Part shown: positions 25,166 to 34,104 of the stretch, in pieces | Position numbering within the stretch: the stretch's first letter is position 1 | How the letters are laid out: each line of letters begins with the position of its first letter | DNA from: Novosphingobium sp. CECT 9465 | GTDB lineage: Bacteria > Pseudomonadota > Alphaproteobacteria > Sphingomonadales > Sphingomonadaceae | Length of the DNA: 64,000 nucleotides | Assembly (NCBI RefSeq): GCF_920987055.1 | Contig: NZ_CAKLBX010000001.1 | Location: forward strand, 434,001 to 498,000 | Reading direction: 5' to 3' | Translations under genes and position numbers: made by a program | The notes under the pieces: model-generated | Told to the model about the DNA's origin: nothing | Seen by the model: the letters and a program-made list of their open reading frames with translations, nothing else | Database searches by the model: none

Positions 25166-26317
25166 TCATTCGCCCAGCAGAATTTTCCAGGTGTTGAGGT
25201 CTTCGCCAGCGGCAAAGAACCGCTCGTTCATGGGAAGCCCGTTCTGGCCCCAATAATCCATGTTGGCGACCCATGCCTGAATCCCATACATCACCCAGCG
25301 CGGGATTTGTTCGTTCCAGATCGTTTCCAGATCGATAACGTCGGTTGCACCTTCCTTGATCAGGCAGTCGCGATAGTGTGCGACCAGATCCTTGTGGTGG
25401 TGGCGCCGCTCTTCCACAGTCAGTGAACCGACAGTAAAATACGTCAGGTCGCGCCAGGGACGGCCGCGCCGACCAAGCTGCCAGTCCAGCCACAGCCGCT
25501 CGCCCGATGGCAGGATATAGGTGTTGCCCTGATGGCAATCGCCAAGGATCACGCAATAAGGGGCATCGAATGCGCGCTCGTATTCGGTCAGCTTGTCAAA
25601 TGCCCGCGAGACCCGTTCAGGATCGTCGAGATAATGCTGCGGTGCGATCGCGCGGAAATTGGGATCTTTGAGGTTCTCGCCGATCCAGTGCCACATGATG
25701 CGGACCTGATCGTGATCCACCGGAACGTTCATGGACGTTGGCAGCCACGGCGCAGCTTCGGGCGAGATCAACGGGCTGTTCCACAGTCCGCCGTGCAGTT
25801 TGGCAAGATCGGCAAGATTCTGTGCGATCACGTCTACGCCGCAATGTTGCGTACTGTGCCCAAACTTGCCGCCGCGGTCGATCAGGTCTTCCAGCACGAC
25901 AATGCCACGGCCTGAGCCATCGTCATCCCAGTCGGAATAATAGCACGTTGCGGTCTGGCAGGTGAGTTTGTCGGTAAGGAAGTGATAGAACCGGGCTTCG
26001 AGGGCGTGGATGTCCACATCGTCGAACATCCCCGACCAGTTGGACTTGATGCACAAATTGCGCGGCAGCCCGGCGGCGATGCCGGCAGCGTTCCAGTCGA
26101 CGGCGACTCGCAGTTTGGTGGTGTGGCTGTCGAACAGCTGCACCACCTCCATCTTCTCTGCGACAACACCCGGATACTTGTTTGCCATGAGCGAGCCGAA
26201 CCATTGCGCGTCGGGCGTGAAGCGGCCGGAGGGTAACAGTTCGGTACGGCCGGGATAGGGCCGGGGCACCGGGTTCTGATCCACAACTCTCGCTTCTTTT
26301 ACAGCTTCCTGCGTCAT
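25166..26317 (-). CDS. Phosphotransferase (APH/ecdysteroid kinase-like)
   Basis: A 383-residue protein-kinase-like phosphotransferase. The catalytic loop is seen as LGDCHQGNTYIL (Asp and Asn) and the metal-binding Asp as WLDWQLGRRG. The start is set at the ATG at 26317 because AGAGGAG lies about nine bases upstream; longer in-frame starts exist (26338, 26419). Members in catabolic clusters are often annotated as aminoglycoside phosphotransferases, but this branch more likely phosphorylates a small hydroxylated metabolite. It faces the SnoaL gene at 26551 across a 233-bp divergent region. Confidence 0.83.
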   Translation of the reverse strand: MTQEAVKEARVVDQNPVPRPYPGRTELLPSGRFTPDAQWFGSLMANKYPGVVAEKMEVVQLFDSHTTKLRVAVDWNAAGIAAGLPRNLCIKSNWSGMFDDVDIHALEARFYHFLTDKLTCQTATCYYSDWDDDGSGRGIVVLEDLIDRGGKFGHSTQHCGVDVIAQNLADLAKLHGGLWNSPLISPEAAPWLPTSMNVPVDHDQVRIMWHWIGENLKDPNFRAIAPQHYLDDPERVSRAFDKLTEYERAFDAPYCVILGDCHQGNTYILPSGERLWLDWQLGRRGRPWRDLTYFTVGSLTVEERRHHHKDLVAHYRDCLIKEGATDVIDLETIWNEQIPRWVMYGIQAWVANMDYWGQNGLPMNERFFAAGEDLNTWKILLGE

Positions 26318-26550
26318 TCCATCATGCTCCTCTCGCATTGTTGCTGCAAAATCATGCAGCTTGTTACCCTGTTTCGCGCGGCGAGGCCTCACGATCCGGG
26401 GCATAGCATTCAGCTTCATTCGTCCGTTGCGAATAGTTTCAGGTCTGGGGGCTGTGCTTGGACCCTGCCAAAGGGAAGGTGTAGGCCGTCGTCTGCACTG
26501 CCCAAATCATACCGACAGTCAAAATAGTTGGCGAGAGGATGGAGCGAACA
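26318..26550. promoter_or_regulatory. Divergent promoter region with GCTGCA dyad
   Basis: This 233-bp gap separates the divergent phosphotransferase and SnoaL genes. It contains GCTGCA-N6-TGCAGC at 26343-26360, a half-site also present upstream of the Rieske operon. No other element is recognised. Confidence 0.4.
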
Positions 26551-26991
26551 ATGTCAAACAGCAAGGAAGCTGCGGTCAGGGAATTTCTTGCGCTTTTCCA
26601 CACCGCCAAACTGGATCTCGACAAGATCCGCGCAGCGCTGGCACCCGATGCCCGTTGGCAGGCGGTCGTTCCGCTGGCGGAAGTGGTATATGGCGCAGAA
26701 GGCATCTGCCGTGAAGCCGAGCGTCAGTATCGCATCTACAAGGACTGCGATTGTGAGCTGCTGAACATCGCCAGTTCGGGCAACACCGTTTTTACCGAAC
26801 GTGTCGATCGTGTCCGCCTGCTGGATGGCGACAAGGAAATCATCATCAATGTTGCAGGAATTTTCACGGTAAACGACGATAATCTCATCGTTTTCTGGCG
26901 GGAATACTGGGACATGCTGGACATTGCCGACCAGATCGGCGTTTCGGGCGAAACCATGCGCCAGATGATGGACACGCAGGTTGCCGTCTGA
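26551..26991 (+). CDS. SnoaL/limonene-epoxide hydrolase-like protein (2)
   Basis: A 146-residue NTF2-like protein (SnoaL_2/LEH type): EFLALFHTAKLDLDKIRAALAPDARWQAVVPLAEVVYG then FTERVDRVRLLDGDKEIIINVAGIFTVNDDNLIVFWREYWDM, whose late Asp/Arg pattern recalls limonene-1,2-epoxide hydrolase. The ATG at 26551 is preferred to one at 26539 because GGAG lies six bases before it. It leads a small operon with the CMD-like and AraC genes. Epoxide or ketosteroid-type chemistry is possible but not shown. Confidence 0.82.
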   Translation: MSNSKEAAVREFLALFHTAKLDLDKIRAALAPDARWQAVVPLAEVVYGAEGICREAERQYRIYKDCDCELLNIASSGNTVFTERVDRVRLLDGDKEIIINVAGIFTVNDDNLIVFWREYWDMLDIADQIGVSGETMRQMMDTQVAV

Positions 26992-27019
26992 CCCCGGCCA
27001 CAGTGCAGGAGAGACCGTC

Positions 27020-27412
27020 TTGAGCACGAGCGAAGAAAACTGGAAGCGGGGCCGCGAAACGGTGGATGCCGTTTATGGCGACGGCTTTTCCGAGATGATG
27101 GAGCCGTACAAGGACAATCGGTTCAACCAGGAAATCGTGAATAACCAGTTCGGCAACCTGTGGGCGGACCCGGCCCTGACAATACGCGAAAAGCGGCTGA
27201 TGGTGCTGGGTCTCACCACGATGTTGGGCCGGGCCGACCTGATCGAAACGCAGATGACAGGCGCACTGCTGAACGATGAATTCACCGACGAGCAACTGGC
27301 ATTGATACCCCATTTCCTGCTGTTTTATGCCGGTGCCGGCAATACTTCGGCGTTGTTTCGGGGCATCGAGGCAGCCAAAGCCAAGGTGAAAGCCGCAAGG
27401 ACGGGCGCCTGA
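27020..27412 (+). CDS. Carboxymuconolactone decarboxylase-like protein
   Basis: A 130-residue all-helical protein of the CMD/AhpD superfamily: IREKRLMVLGLTTMLGRADLIETQMTGALLNDEFTDEQLALIPHFLLFYAGAGNTSALFRGI. It lacks the CxxC of AhpD, so it is a CMD-like, not a peroxidase-like, member. The start is TTG at 27020, with AGGAGAG eight bases upstream; no ATG gives a comparable fit. It sits between the SnoaL gene and the AraC regulator, whose GTG start follows three bases after its stop. Confidence 0.85.
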   Translation: MSTSEENWKRGRETVDAVYGDGFSEMMEPYKDNRFNQEIVNNQFGNLWADPALTIREKRLMVLGLTTMLGRADLIETQMTGALLNDEFTDEQLALIPHFLLFYAGAGNTSALFRGIEAAKAKVKAARTGA

Positions 27413-27414
27413 CC

Positions 27415-28329
27415 GTGCATCTTGCAACTTTGGAACCGGGTACGGAACTGGTTTGTCCCGAAAGCGACTGGTCGCACCAGAATCGTGATTTCGTGGAGGA
27501 TTTCGAAATCCTCGCGCAATTCGCCTCGCACGACCTGACGATGGACATTCGGCAATACGATTGGGTTCGGCCTTCCGCGGGGCAATTGCTGCCGCAGCGG
27601 CACTATCTCGACATATCCCTTGATGGAAGCACAAGGCGCAGCATCCTGCGGTCGGAGCGATGGGTCGAACCCCAGTATTCGGGCAGCGTACTCTACCTGC
27701 CGCCAGATGCGATCTACTGGGGCCAGCCGGCGTTGGAAAAGCGCAAGTTGATGTGCCTTTCGTTCGGCAACCGGTTCCTGTCCGAAGTGTTCGAGGATGA
27801 AAATCCGTTGCGCCATGCCGTCGCGCATGCCGATATCCAGAATCCCACGTTGCGGCGCTATCTTCTGGCGATCGCGAGCGAACTGGCTTCGCCGGGATTT
27901 GCCGCCGGCCCATTGCTTGAAGCGATGGCGATCGGTGCGACAGTGGAACTGGCGCGATGGTCGCAACTTGTTGCAGATTCGACCATCGGCACCATTCTGC
28001 CGCATCAGGCAAGGCGTATCGAGGAATACATACGCGAGAATCTTTCCAGCACCTTGAGCATTTCGGAAATTGGCCGTGCCTGCGGGATGAGCACGCGCAA
28101 CGTGGCGCGTGTGTTCAAGCAGGCGACCGGCGTCAGCATCGGTGATTTCATCGCACGGTGCCGCATCGAACTGGCCAAGGAACTGCTGGCTTCGGACGAA
28201 TTGCGGATCAAGGAAGTGAGCTGGCGGTGCGGTTTTCGCAGTTCATCCGCTTTTTCGGCAGCGTTCCGTTCCGCAACTGGCACGACCCCGCGCGACTTCA
28301 GGCTGCAACCGGGACTGCTGCTGCAATAA
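27415..28329 (+). CDS. AraC-family transcriptional regulator
   Basis: A 304-residue regulator with the AraC double helix-turn-helix at the C-terminus: LSISEIGRACGMSTRNVARVFKQATG and LRIKEVSWRCGFRSSSAFSAAFRSATGTTPRDFR. The N-terminal about 190 residues form a ligand-binding region like those of aromatic-response AraC proteins. The start is GTG at 27415, three bases after the CMD-like stop, so it is translationally coupled. It is the only AraC regulator in the catabolic island and a candidate regulator for the adjacent operons. Confidence 0.9.
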   Translation: MHLATLEPGTELVCPESDWSHQNRDFVEDFEILAQFASHDLTMDIRQYDWVRPSAGQLLPQRHYLDISLDGSTRRSILRSERWVEPQYSGSVLYLPPDAIYWGQPALEKRKLMCLSFGNRFLSEVFEDENPLRHAVAHADIQNPTLRRYLLAIASELASPGFAAGPLLEAMAIGATVELARWSQLVADSTIGTILPHQARRIEEYIRENLSSTLSISEIGRACGMSTRNVARVFKQATGVSIGDFIARCRIELAKELLASDELRIKEVSWRCGFRSSSAFSAAFRSATGTTPRDFRLQPGLLLQ

Positions 28330-28372
28330 GGCGCGGTGCCCGCACCAATTTCAACATCGGGAACGTTAGAAT

Positions 28373-29173
28373 ATGCAAAGACTGGCTGGCAAAGTTGCAA
28401 TCGTCACCGGCGGCGGTGGCGGCATCGGATCGGCGGTCGCGCGGCGGCTCGTCTCCGAAGGCGCACGGGTTGCGGTGGCGGACATATTCGAGGAATCGGC
28501 ACAGCGGGCAGCCGAACCGCTCGGCGATGCCGCGATTGCGGTGCAGTTTGATGCGGCCAGCCCGGATTCGGTGAAGGCGCTGGTCGAACGGACCGTGAGC
28601 CACTTCGGCAAGCTGGATATCCTGCACAACAACGCGGCAATGACCGACCCGGTAAAGTCGGCGCAGGATACTACGGCCATCGATATTCCCATGGAGGTCT
28701 GGCGTGAAATCCTCGATGTGAACCTGACGGGGTACATGCTCGGATGTCGCTATGCGATTCCGCACATGATCGCCAACGGCGGCGGTTCAATCGTCAATAC
28801 CGCGTCGAATTCGGGCACGGCCGGCGATCTTGCGCGCATTGCCTATGGTTCGACGAAAGGCGCAATCATCACACTGACGCGTTATGTCGCCACGCAGCAT
28901 GGAACACAGAACATCCGTTGCAACAGCATTGCACCGGGCGTGGTGCTGACCGAAGCGCTGGACAAGACTGTGCCGGGACTGAAGGACATCATCAAGCGCC
29001 ACATCCTGACGCCTGAGTTCGGCACACCCGATGATATTGCCGCGCTTGTGGCATTCCTGGCTTCGGATGAATCGCGTTATATCACCGGCGAGAATATCTC
29101 GATTTCCGGTGGCGGTCTGATCCACCAGCCGCATTACGCCGATCTTAAGGCCTTCATGGAAGCCGCCGGCTAA
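28373..29173 (+). CDS. Short-chain dehydrogenase/reductase
   Basis: A 266-residue classical SDR. TGGGGGIG binds the nucleotide (12-19), NNAA replaces the common NNAG, and the catalytic residues are in NTASNSG and IAYGSTKGA (YxxxK). The acidic residue after the second strand (VADIFEE) suggests NAD preference. It follows the AraC gene by 43 bp on the same strand and converges with the MDR gene at 29186. Oxidation of an alcohol of the pathway is likely; substrate unknown. Confidence 0.9.
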   Translation: MQRLAGKVAIVTGGGGGIGSAVARRLVSEGARVAVADIFEESAQRAAEPLGDAAIAVQFDAASPDSVKALVERTVSHFGKLDILHNNAAMTDPVKSAQDTTAIDIPMEVWREILDVNLTGYMLGCRYAIPHMIANGGGSIVNTASNSGTAGDLARIAYGSTKGAIITLTRYVATQHGTQNIRCNSIAPGVVLTEALDKTVPGLKDIIKRHILTPEFGTPDDIAALVAFLASDESRYITGENISISGGGLIHQPHYADLKAFMEAAG

Positions 29174-29185
29174 CGCCATCTGGCT

Positions 29186-30202
29186 CTAAACAAGCCGAAC
29201 GATCCGCTTGCCCCGGTTCTCTCCCCGGTACAGTCCGGCAAGAGCATCGGGGCAGGCCTCGATACCGTCGAGCACGTCTTCCTGAAAAACCAGGCGGCCA
29301 TCTGCGATCCAGCCGCGCAGGGTGCCCACCGCTTCGTCAAGCCGGTGCATATGATCGAACAGGACGAAACCTTCCATGCGCGCGCGCTTTACCAGCAGGT
29401 GGCGTTCCACGCGCGGGCCTTCCGGCCATGGCTCCCAGCGATCGTATGACGCAGTTCCGCAGACGACGACGCGGGCCTTTTGCGCCAGATGCGGCATGAC
29501 TGCATCGGAGATCGCGCCTGAAGTGTTGTCAAAATAGACATCGACACCATCGGGACACAACGCAGCCACGCGTGCACCGATATCTTCTGACCGGTAATCG
29601 ATGGCTGCATCATAACCGAACAGTTCCACGCAATCGCGCACCTTGTCCGGTCCGCCTGCGATCCCGATGGTGCGGCAACCAAGGATACGAGCGATCTGGC
29701 CAACCGCCGAACCGACCGCGCCAGCCGCCGTCGATACGACGACGGTCTGCCCGGCTTGCGGCGCTCCGATCAAGGTCAGCGCGAGCAGTGCCGTCGTACC
29801 GTTCAATCCCAGGATGCCGAGCGCCATACGTGCTTCAGCGGCAGACGTGCGCTGGACGATACGGTCCGCGCCGACAGCAGCATAGTCCTGCCACCCGAAC
29901 CAGCCCGTCACAAATTCACCGACCGCGTAATCAGCGTTGCGCGAAGCGACGATTTCCCCCGAACACAGGCTGCGCATCACTTCGCCAATGGCGACGGCCG
30001 CTGAATAGTTACCGGTGTCGGCAATCCAGCCCCGCATGGCAGGGTCTACCGAAAGGTAGTGATTGCGCACGAGAATTTCACCGTCGCCAGGTTCCGGCAC
30101 CGCGCCGCTTCGAACCGCGAAATCACTGGCTTGCGCCACGCCCTGCGGCCGATTGACCAGAACAACGCGGCGATTGATGGCGTCAGGTTCCATCGAACTC
30201 AT
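29186..30202 (-). CDS. NADP-dependent oxidoreductase, MDR family (leukotriene-dehydrogenase/curcumin-reductase type)
   Basis: A 338-residue zinc-free medium-chain reductase. It contains the typical PEPGDGEILVRNHYLSVDPAMRGW start, nucleotide loop STAAGAVGSAVGQIA and DVYFDNTSG. This family reduces 2-alkenals or enones with NADPH. The conserved part begins around residue 10 of a start at 30202 (MSSMEP); an earlier ATG at 30286 and one at 30193 are alternatives, none with a clear ribosome site. It is divergent from the SnoaL gene at 30422. Confidence 0.86.
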   Translation of the reverse strand: MSSMEPDAINRRVVLVNRPQGVAQASDFAVRSGAVPEPGDGEILVRNHYLSVDPAMRGWIADTGNYSAAVAIGEVMRSLCSGEIVASRNADYAVGEFVTGWFGWQDYAAVGADRIVQRTSAAEARMALGILGLNGTTALLALTLIGAPQAGQTVVVSTAAGAVGSAVGQIARILGCRTIGIAGGPDKVRDCVELFGYDAAIDYRSEDIGARVAALCPDGVDVYFDNTSGAISDAVMPHLAQKARVVVCGTASYDRWEPWPEGPRVERHLLVKRARMEGFVLFDHMHRLDEAVGTLRGWIADGRLVFQEDVLDGIEACPDALAGLYRGENRGKRIVRLV

Positions 30203-30421
30203 GCGCCAATGCCATGGGCGACGCCATAGCAACGCATCATCGCTAGGCCGATCGTGCTGTTCATAGTTCTGCTCTGACCATGCCATTGTTTCCGTTCTAT
30301 CGTCACGAACGCTATCGTCGCTTTATCGCCGATAACCTGCCGTCTGGAAGGGGAACCCGCCGCATCATACCGGTGATCATGGCTGAACTTTGCAAGCAAG
30401 CGCAAAATCAGGAGAGACTCG

Positions 30422-30820
30422 ATGGGCGGTATTACGAACGATGACAGGATCGCGATCGCCGAACTGTTCGCCCGCTATTGCCACCGCGTCGATCATGGCG
30501 ATACGACAGGCTGGCTGGAACTGTTCACACCCGACGGCACCTTTGAAGTTGCAGGTGTGATGCGACTGGAAGGGCATGAGCAAGTTGGCGCAATGCCCGG
30601 CGCGGTTGCTGCACAAGGCAACGGCAAGTGGCGGCACCAGATCACCAACATCGTCGTCGAACCTGGCGATGGCGATGATGTTGCGCTGGTTTCTGCCTAT
30701 GGACTTGTCACCGACTGGGGCAATGAAGGCAGGCCGATGACGTTTTCCGATTATGCCATCACGCTGAACCGGATCGGTGGCGAATGGCGGATCCGAACTC
30801 TGCTGGCGACAGCGCCCTGA
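30422..30820 (+). CDS. SnoaL/NTF2-like protein (3)
   Basis: A 132-residue SnoaL_4-type protein: DDRIAIAELFARYCHRVDHGDTTGWLELFTPDGTFEVAG, a central His-bearing strand (KWRHQITNIVVEP) and YAITLNRIGGEWRIRTLLATAP at the end. The GGAGAG just upstream supports the ATG. A hairpin (30853-30879) follows the stop before the luciferase-like gene. Function is unknown; it could be an isomerase or hydratase. Confidence 0.82.
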   Translation: MGGITNDDRIAIAELFARYCHRVDHGDTTGWLELFTPDGTFEVAGVMRLEGHEQVGAMPGAVAAQGNGKWRHQITNIVVEPGDGDDVALVSAYGLVTDWGNEGRPMTFSDYAITLNRIGGEWRIRTLLATAP

Positions 30821-30852
30821 AGGCAATCTTGCCCCGAAGGGAATGTTGCGCC

Positions 30853-30879
30853 AAAGCCTGCCAAAGGACAGGCGGCTTT
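30853..30879 (+). other. Hairpin between SnoaL and luciferase-like genes
   Basis: AAAGCC-T-GCC pairs with GGC-GGCTTT across a short AAAGGACA loop, with a one-base bulge. Probably a weak terminator or processing hairpin. Confidence 0.4.
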
Positions 30880-30928
30880 GCCGAATGCGTCTCGCACGGC
30901 ATCGGCAGTGAAAAGAGGTAGACCCGAA

Positions 30929-32008
30929 ATGACCGAGATCGAGCCGGGCGCGCAGGCGCTGTTTGACAAGTTTGGAACCTATATCCTGCCCGGCCGCGTC
31001 AGCGACCCTCGGCGAGGAATCGAAGAGGCGATCGAAGCGGAGCGCATCGGCCTTGGTTGCGTGTGGATTTCGGAGCGGTTCGCCTTGAAGGAGCCGGCAG
31101 TGCTGGCGGGTGCCGTTTCTCAGGCCACGTCGAAGATCCGCATTACCGGCACATTCTATGCCACCATGCGCCATCCTATCGTGACCGCGAGCACGGCGAA
31201 CCTGATGCAGGCGATGTCGGGCGACCGGTTCCGCGTGATGTTTGCCCGCGCCGTGCCTGCCTACATGAAGATGATGGGCGCAGCGCCGATCACCATGGAC
31301 CGCCTTGCCGATACGATCTCGATCATGAAGAGCCTGTGGGCGGGCGAGACCGTGAAGTACGACGGGATCATGGGCAACTTCCCCAACCTGAAGCTGACCG
31401 ACAAGTATGATGGTCCGCTGCCCCCGATCATCTTCACCGCGATTGGTCCCAAGTCGCTCGAATTTGCGGGCGCGCATTGCGACGGTGTGCTGCTCCACCC
31501 GTTCGTATCGCCGCAGGGCGTGCGCAACAGCGTGAAGATCGTGCGCGATGCCGCTGAAAAGGCCGGGCGCGATCCGATGGCGGTGCGGATCTATCACAAC
31601 ATCATCGTTGCCCCGGATCTGCCCAAGGACGAGGAAAATGCGGTCGTGCGCGGACGCGCGATCACTTATTTCGAACTGCCGGGCTTTGGTGACCTGATCG
31701 TAGAGATCAACGAGTGGGACAAGGCGGTTCTCGGCCAGATTCGCGCCCATCCCAAGATCGCCTGCCTCAACGGCAAGCCCGCCGATCAGGCTTACACGCG
31801 CCAGGAACTGGTCGATGTGGGCGAGCTTTTGCCGCAGCAGTGGATCGACGAAGGCGCCGCAGTCGGCACAGCGGCGCAGTGTGCGGATCAGTTGATGGCC
31901 TATCTTGATGCTGGCGCCGACGAAATCCTCCTGCACGGTGCTGCGCCCAAGGACATGGGGCCGCTGACCACCGAGTTGAAGCGGGCGCTTGCTGCCAAGG
32001 GTTTCTGA
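30929..32008 (+). CDS. Luciferase-like (LLM class) flavin-dependent oxidoreductase (1)
   Basis: A 359-residue TIM-barrel flavoprotein of the luciferase-like monooxygenase superfamily: EEAIEAERIGLGCVWISERFALKEPAVLAGAVSQATSKIRI and ANLMQAMSGDRFRVMFARAVP are typical. Members use FMNH2 or F420. The ATG at 30929 with AAGAGG upstream is chosen; the open frame extends 51 bp further. A 13-bp-stem hairpin follows the stop. Baeyer-Villiger-type or other monooxygenation of an alicyclic intermediate is possible, but cofactor and substrate cannot be read. Confidence 0.87.
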   Translation: MTEIEPGAQALFDKFGTYILPGRVSDPRRGIEEAIEAERIGLGCVWISERFALKEPAVLAGAVSQATSKIRITGTFYATMRHPIVTASTANLMQAMSGDRFRVMFARAVPAYMKMMGAAPITMDRLADTISIMKSLWAGETVKYDGIMGNFPNLKLTDKYDGPLPPIIFTAIGPKSLEFAGAHCDGVLLHPFVSPQGVRNSVKIVRDAAEKAGRDPMAVRIYHNIIVAPDLPKDEENAVVRGRAITYFELPGFGDLIVEINEWDKAVLGQIRAHPKIACLNGKPADQAYTRQELVDVGELLPQQWIDEGAAVGTAAQCADQLMAYLDAGADEILLHGAAPKDMGPLTTELKRALAAKGF

Positions 32009-32014
32009 CAATGC

Positions 32015-32057
32015 CCTTTCTCCCGGCAGGTTGCGATTCAGCCCGCCGGGAGAAAGG
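32015..32057 (+). terminator. Terminator-like hairpin
   Basis: Perfect 13-bp arms (CCTTTCTCCCGGC and GCCGGGAGAAAGG) with a 17-base loop, followed by TTTGATT. It lies seven bases after the luciferase-like stop. Confidence 0.6.
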
Positions 32058-32113
32058 TTTGATTGGCGCATGATCCCGGCAGCGGATCGGCGCCAGGGAT
32101 AGGGAACGACGGA

Positions 32114-33322
32114 ATGGCGCTGGCTGAAGCATCAGGATCAATTGCCCCGCTGGACCCGGACGCGCTGATTGCCGATGCGCAGGCGCAGACGGGCTATACC
32201 GATTTCGGTCCCGACCTCAGCTTCATGACCGGCTTTCGCGAACTGGTCAAAGCCGTGGAAGCGATGGACCCGCCGCCGCAATTGCGCGCCACCGCCAAGG
32301 CCAATATCACCAAGATCCTGTCGATGCGCCTGCGCATGGCCGAGGATGACCGCAACCATCCCGAAATCGCCGCGCAAGATGTGGGATCGCCGCTGATTGT
32401 CTGCGGGCTGCCGCGCACCGGCACGACGATCACCTATGACCTGTTGTGCCTTGATCCGGCGGCCCGCGCGCCGACCGAATGGGAATGGTACATCCCCTGG
32501 CCTGCGCCGGAAAAGGCGACGTTCACCACCGATCCGCGCATCGGGCAGGTGCAGGCGATCTATGAAAACTGGCTGGCCCACGCGCCGCAGCTTGCCGATA
32601 TCCAGCGCATGGATTGCACACAGCCGGGTGAATGCAATCACGGTATGATGATGCATTTTGCCAGCACCAACTTCCCCGCCGAACTGGGTGTACCCGATTT
32701 TGCCAGATGGTTGCTCAGCACCGTGGCGGAGGGGCAATACCGGACGCACAAGCGCCTGCTCCAGCAATTCCAGTGGAAGGGACCGCAGGGGCGCTGGACG
32801 CTGAAATCGCCGCAGCACCTGTTCGATCTGCCGGGGCTGGTGGAAGCCTATCCCGGCGCGATGCTGGTGTGGACGCACCGCGATCCGGTGCTGACGTTCT
32901 CTTCGCTATCAAGCATGATCGCCGCGTTCCTCGCCGCCGTGGGCGCGGACAAGGACTTGAAGGCGGTGGGCCGCAGCGTGTTCGAAACGTGGAGCGAGGG
33001 GCTGGAGCGCGGCCTCAAGGCTCGCGACGCACGCCCCGACATTGCCGAACGCATCATCGATCTGGGGCACAGCGAAGTCGTGGCCGATCCGATGGGATCG
33101 GTCCGCCGCATCTACGACCGTTTCGCCCTGCCGTTCACGCCCGAACACGAGGCGCGCATCACGCAGTTCCTTGCGCAGAATTCGGCGGCGAAGCGGCTGG
33201 GCCGCCACAAGCACACCGCCGAACAGTTCGGCATCGATCCGGCCGAGGTGCGCGAACGCCTCGCCCCGTATTACGCGCGGTTCGGGCACCTGCTGGCGCC
33301 CCTTCCCACCAACGCAGGGTAA
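32114..33322 (+). CDS. Sulfotransferase-family protein
   Basis: A 402-residue protein of the Sulfotransfer_3 type. The 5'-phosphosulfate loop is GLPRTGTT (98-105) and the 3'-phosphate motif is WTHRDPVLTFSS. TLKSPQHLFDLP lies between them. Such proteins transfer sulfate from PAPS, or are non-sulfating relatives common in actinobacterial and sphingomonad catabolic clusters. The ATG at 32114 is chosen because the upstream TTG at 32063 lies directly after a terminator-like stem; the ribosome site is weak in both cases. It precedes an SDR by five bases. Confidence 0.85.
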   Translation: MALAEASGSIAPLDPDALIADAQAQTGYTDFGPDLSFMTGFRELVKAVEAMDPPPQLRATAKANITKILSMRLRMAEDDRNHPEIAAQDVGSPLIVCGLPRTGTTITYDLLCLDPAARAPTEWEWYIPWPAPEKATFTTDPRIGQVQAIYENWLAHAPQLADIQRMDCTQPGECNHGMMMHFASTNFPAELGVPDFARWLLSTVAEGQYRTHKRLLQQFQWKGPQGRWTLKSPQHLFDLPGLVEAYPGAMLVWTHRDPVLTFSSLSSMIAAFLAAVGADKDLKAVGRSVFETWSEGLERGLKARDARPDIAERIIDLGHSEVVADPMGSVRRIYDRFALPFTPEHEARITQFLAQNSAAKRLGRHKHTAEQFGIDPAEVRERLAPYYARFGHLLAPLPTNAG

Positions 33323-33327
33323 TTTCG

Positions 33328-34104
33328 ATGAGCGTACTCGATCGTTTCCGGCTGGATGGCCGCACCGCAATCCTGACCGGGGTTGGCCCCGGTGTGGGCG
33401 AACACGTTGCCAAGGCCTATGCCGAACTTGGCGCGAACGTGGTGATTTCCGCGCGCAGCCAGGACCGGCTTGACCGGATTGCCGGGGAAATCAACGCGCT
33501 TGGTGGCGGCCGTGCCCGTGCTGTTGCCGTTGATGTGGCAAACAAAGCCGATCTGCAGCAACTGGTCGATACCGCGCACGATGCGTTCGGGCCGATCCAC
33601 ATCGTGTTCAACAATGCCGCCGCTGGCGTGGTCTATGCCCATGATGGCGGCTTGTGGGCCAACACTGACGCGGTGTGGCAGACCGCGATGGACGTGAATG
33701 TCATGGCGACATGGCGGCTGGTGGAAATGACCGAGGCCGACATGAAGGCCCACGGCAAGGGCAGCGTGATTTCCGTGCAAAGCTGCGGCGGCTTCACCCC
33801 GATCCCACCTGCGGTGGCCTATGGCGTGAGCAAGGCTGCGCTGCTGTTTCTGGTGCGCGAACTCGCCAAGACGCAGGCCCCGCACACACGGATCAACTGT
33901 CTGTGCGTGGGATCGATGAGTCCCGATGGGCAGGAGGCGGAAATCCATCGCGGACTGGGCCTTGCCGAGCGCAATGCGATCAAGCGCTTCGGCGCGGCGG
34001 ACGAGGCAGTGGGCGCGGCAATCCTGCTGGCGAGCGATGCGTCGAGCTATACGACCGGCAGCACGATCTTCACCGAAGGCGGCCGCGTGGGGACGATTTC
34101 ATGA
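33328..34104 (+). CDS. Short-chain dehydrogenase/reductase
   Basis: A 258-residue SDR. The nucleotide motif is TGVGPGVG, a variant of TGxxxGIG; the rest is standard, with FNNAA, VISVQSCGG and AYGVSKAA (YxxxK). VVISARSQDRLDRI suggests NADP(H) by the Arg after strand two. It follows the sulfotransferase-family gene by five bases and overlaps the next start (ATGA). Alcohol/ketone interconversion of a pathway intermediate is likely. Confidence 0.9.
   Translation: MSVLDRFRLDGRTAILTGVGPGVGEHVAKAYAELGANVVISARSQDRLDRIAGEINALGGGRARAVAVDVANKADLQQLVDTAHDAFGPIHIVFNNAAAGVVYAHDGGLWANTDAVWQTAMDVNVMATWRLVEMTEADMKAHGKGSVISVQSCGGFTPIPPAVAYGVSKAALLFLVRELAKTQAPHTRINCLCVGSMSPDGQEAEIHRGLGLAERNAIKRFGAADEAVGAAILLASDASSYTTGSTIFTEGGRVGTIS

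Noticed and set aside
30377..32071. Minus-strand open frame of 564 codons
   Set aside because: It covers the antisense of the SnoaL and luciferase-like genes; composition is that of a codon-position shadow.
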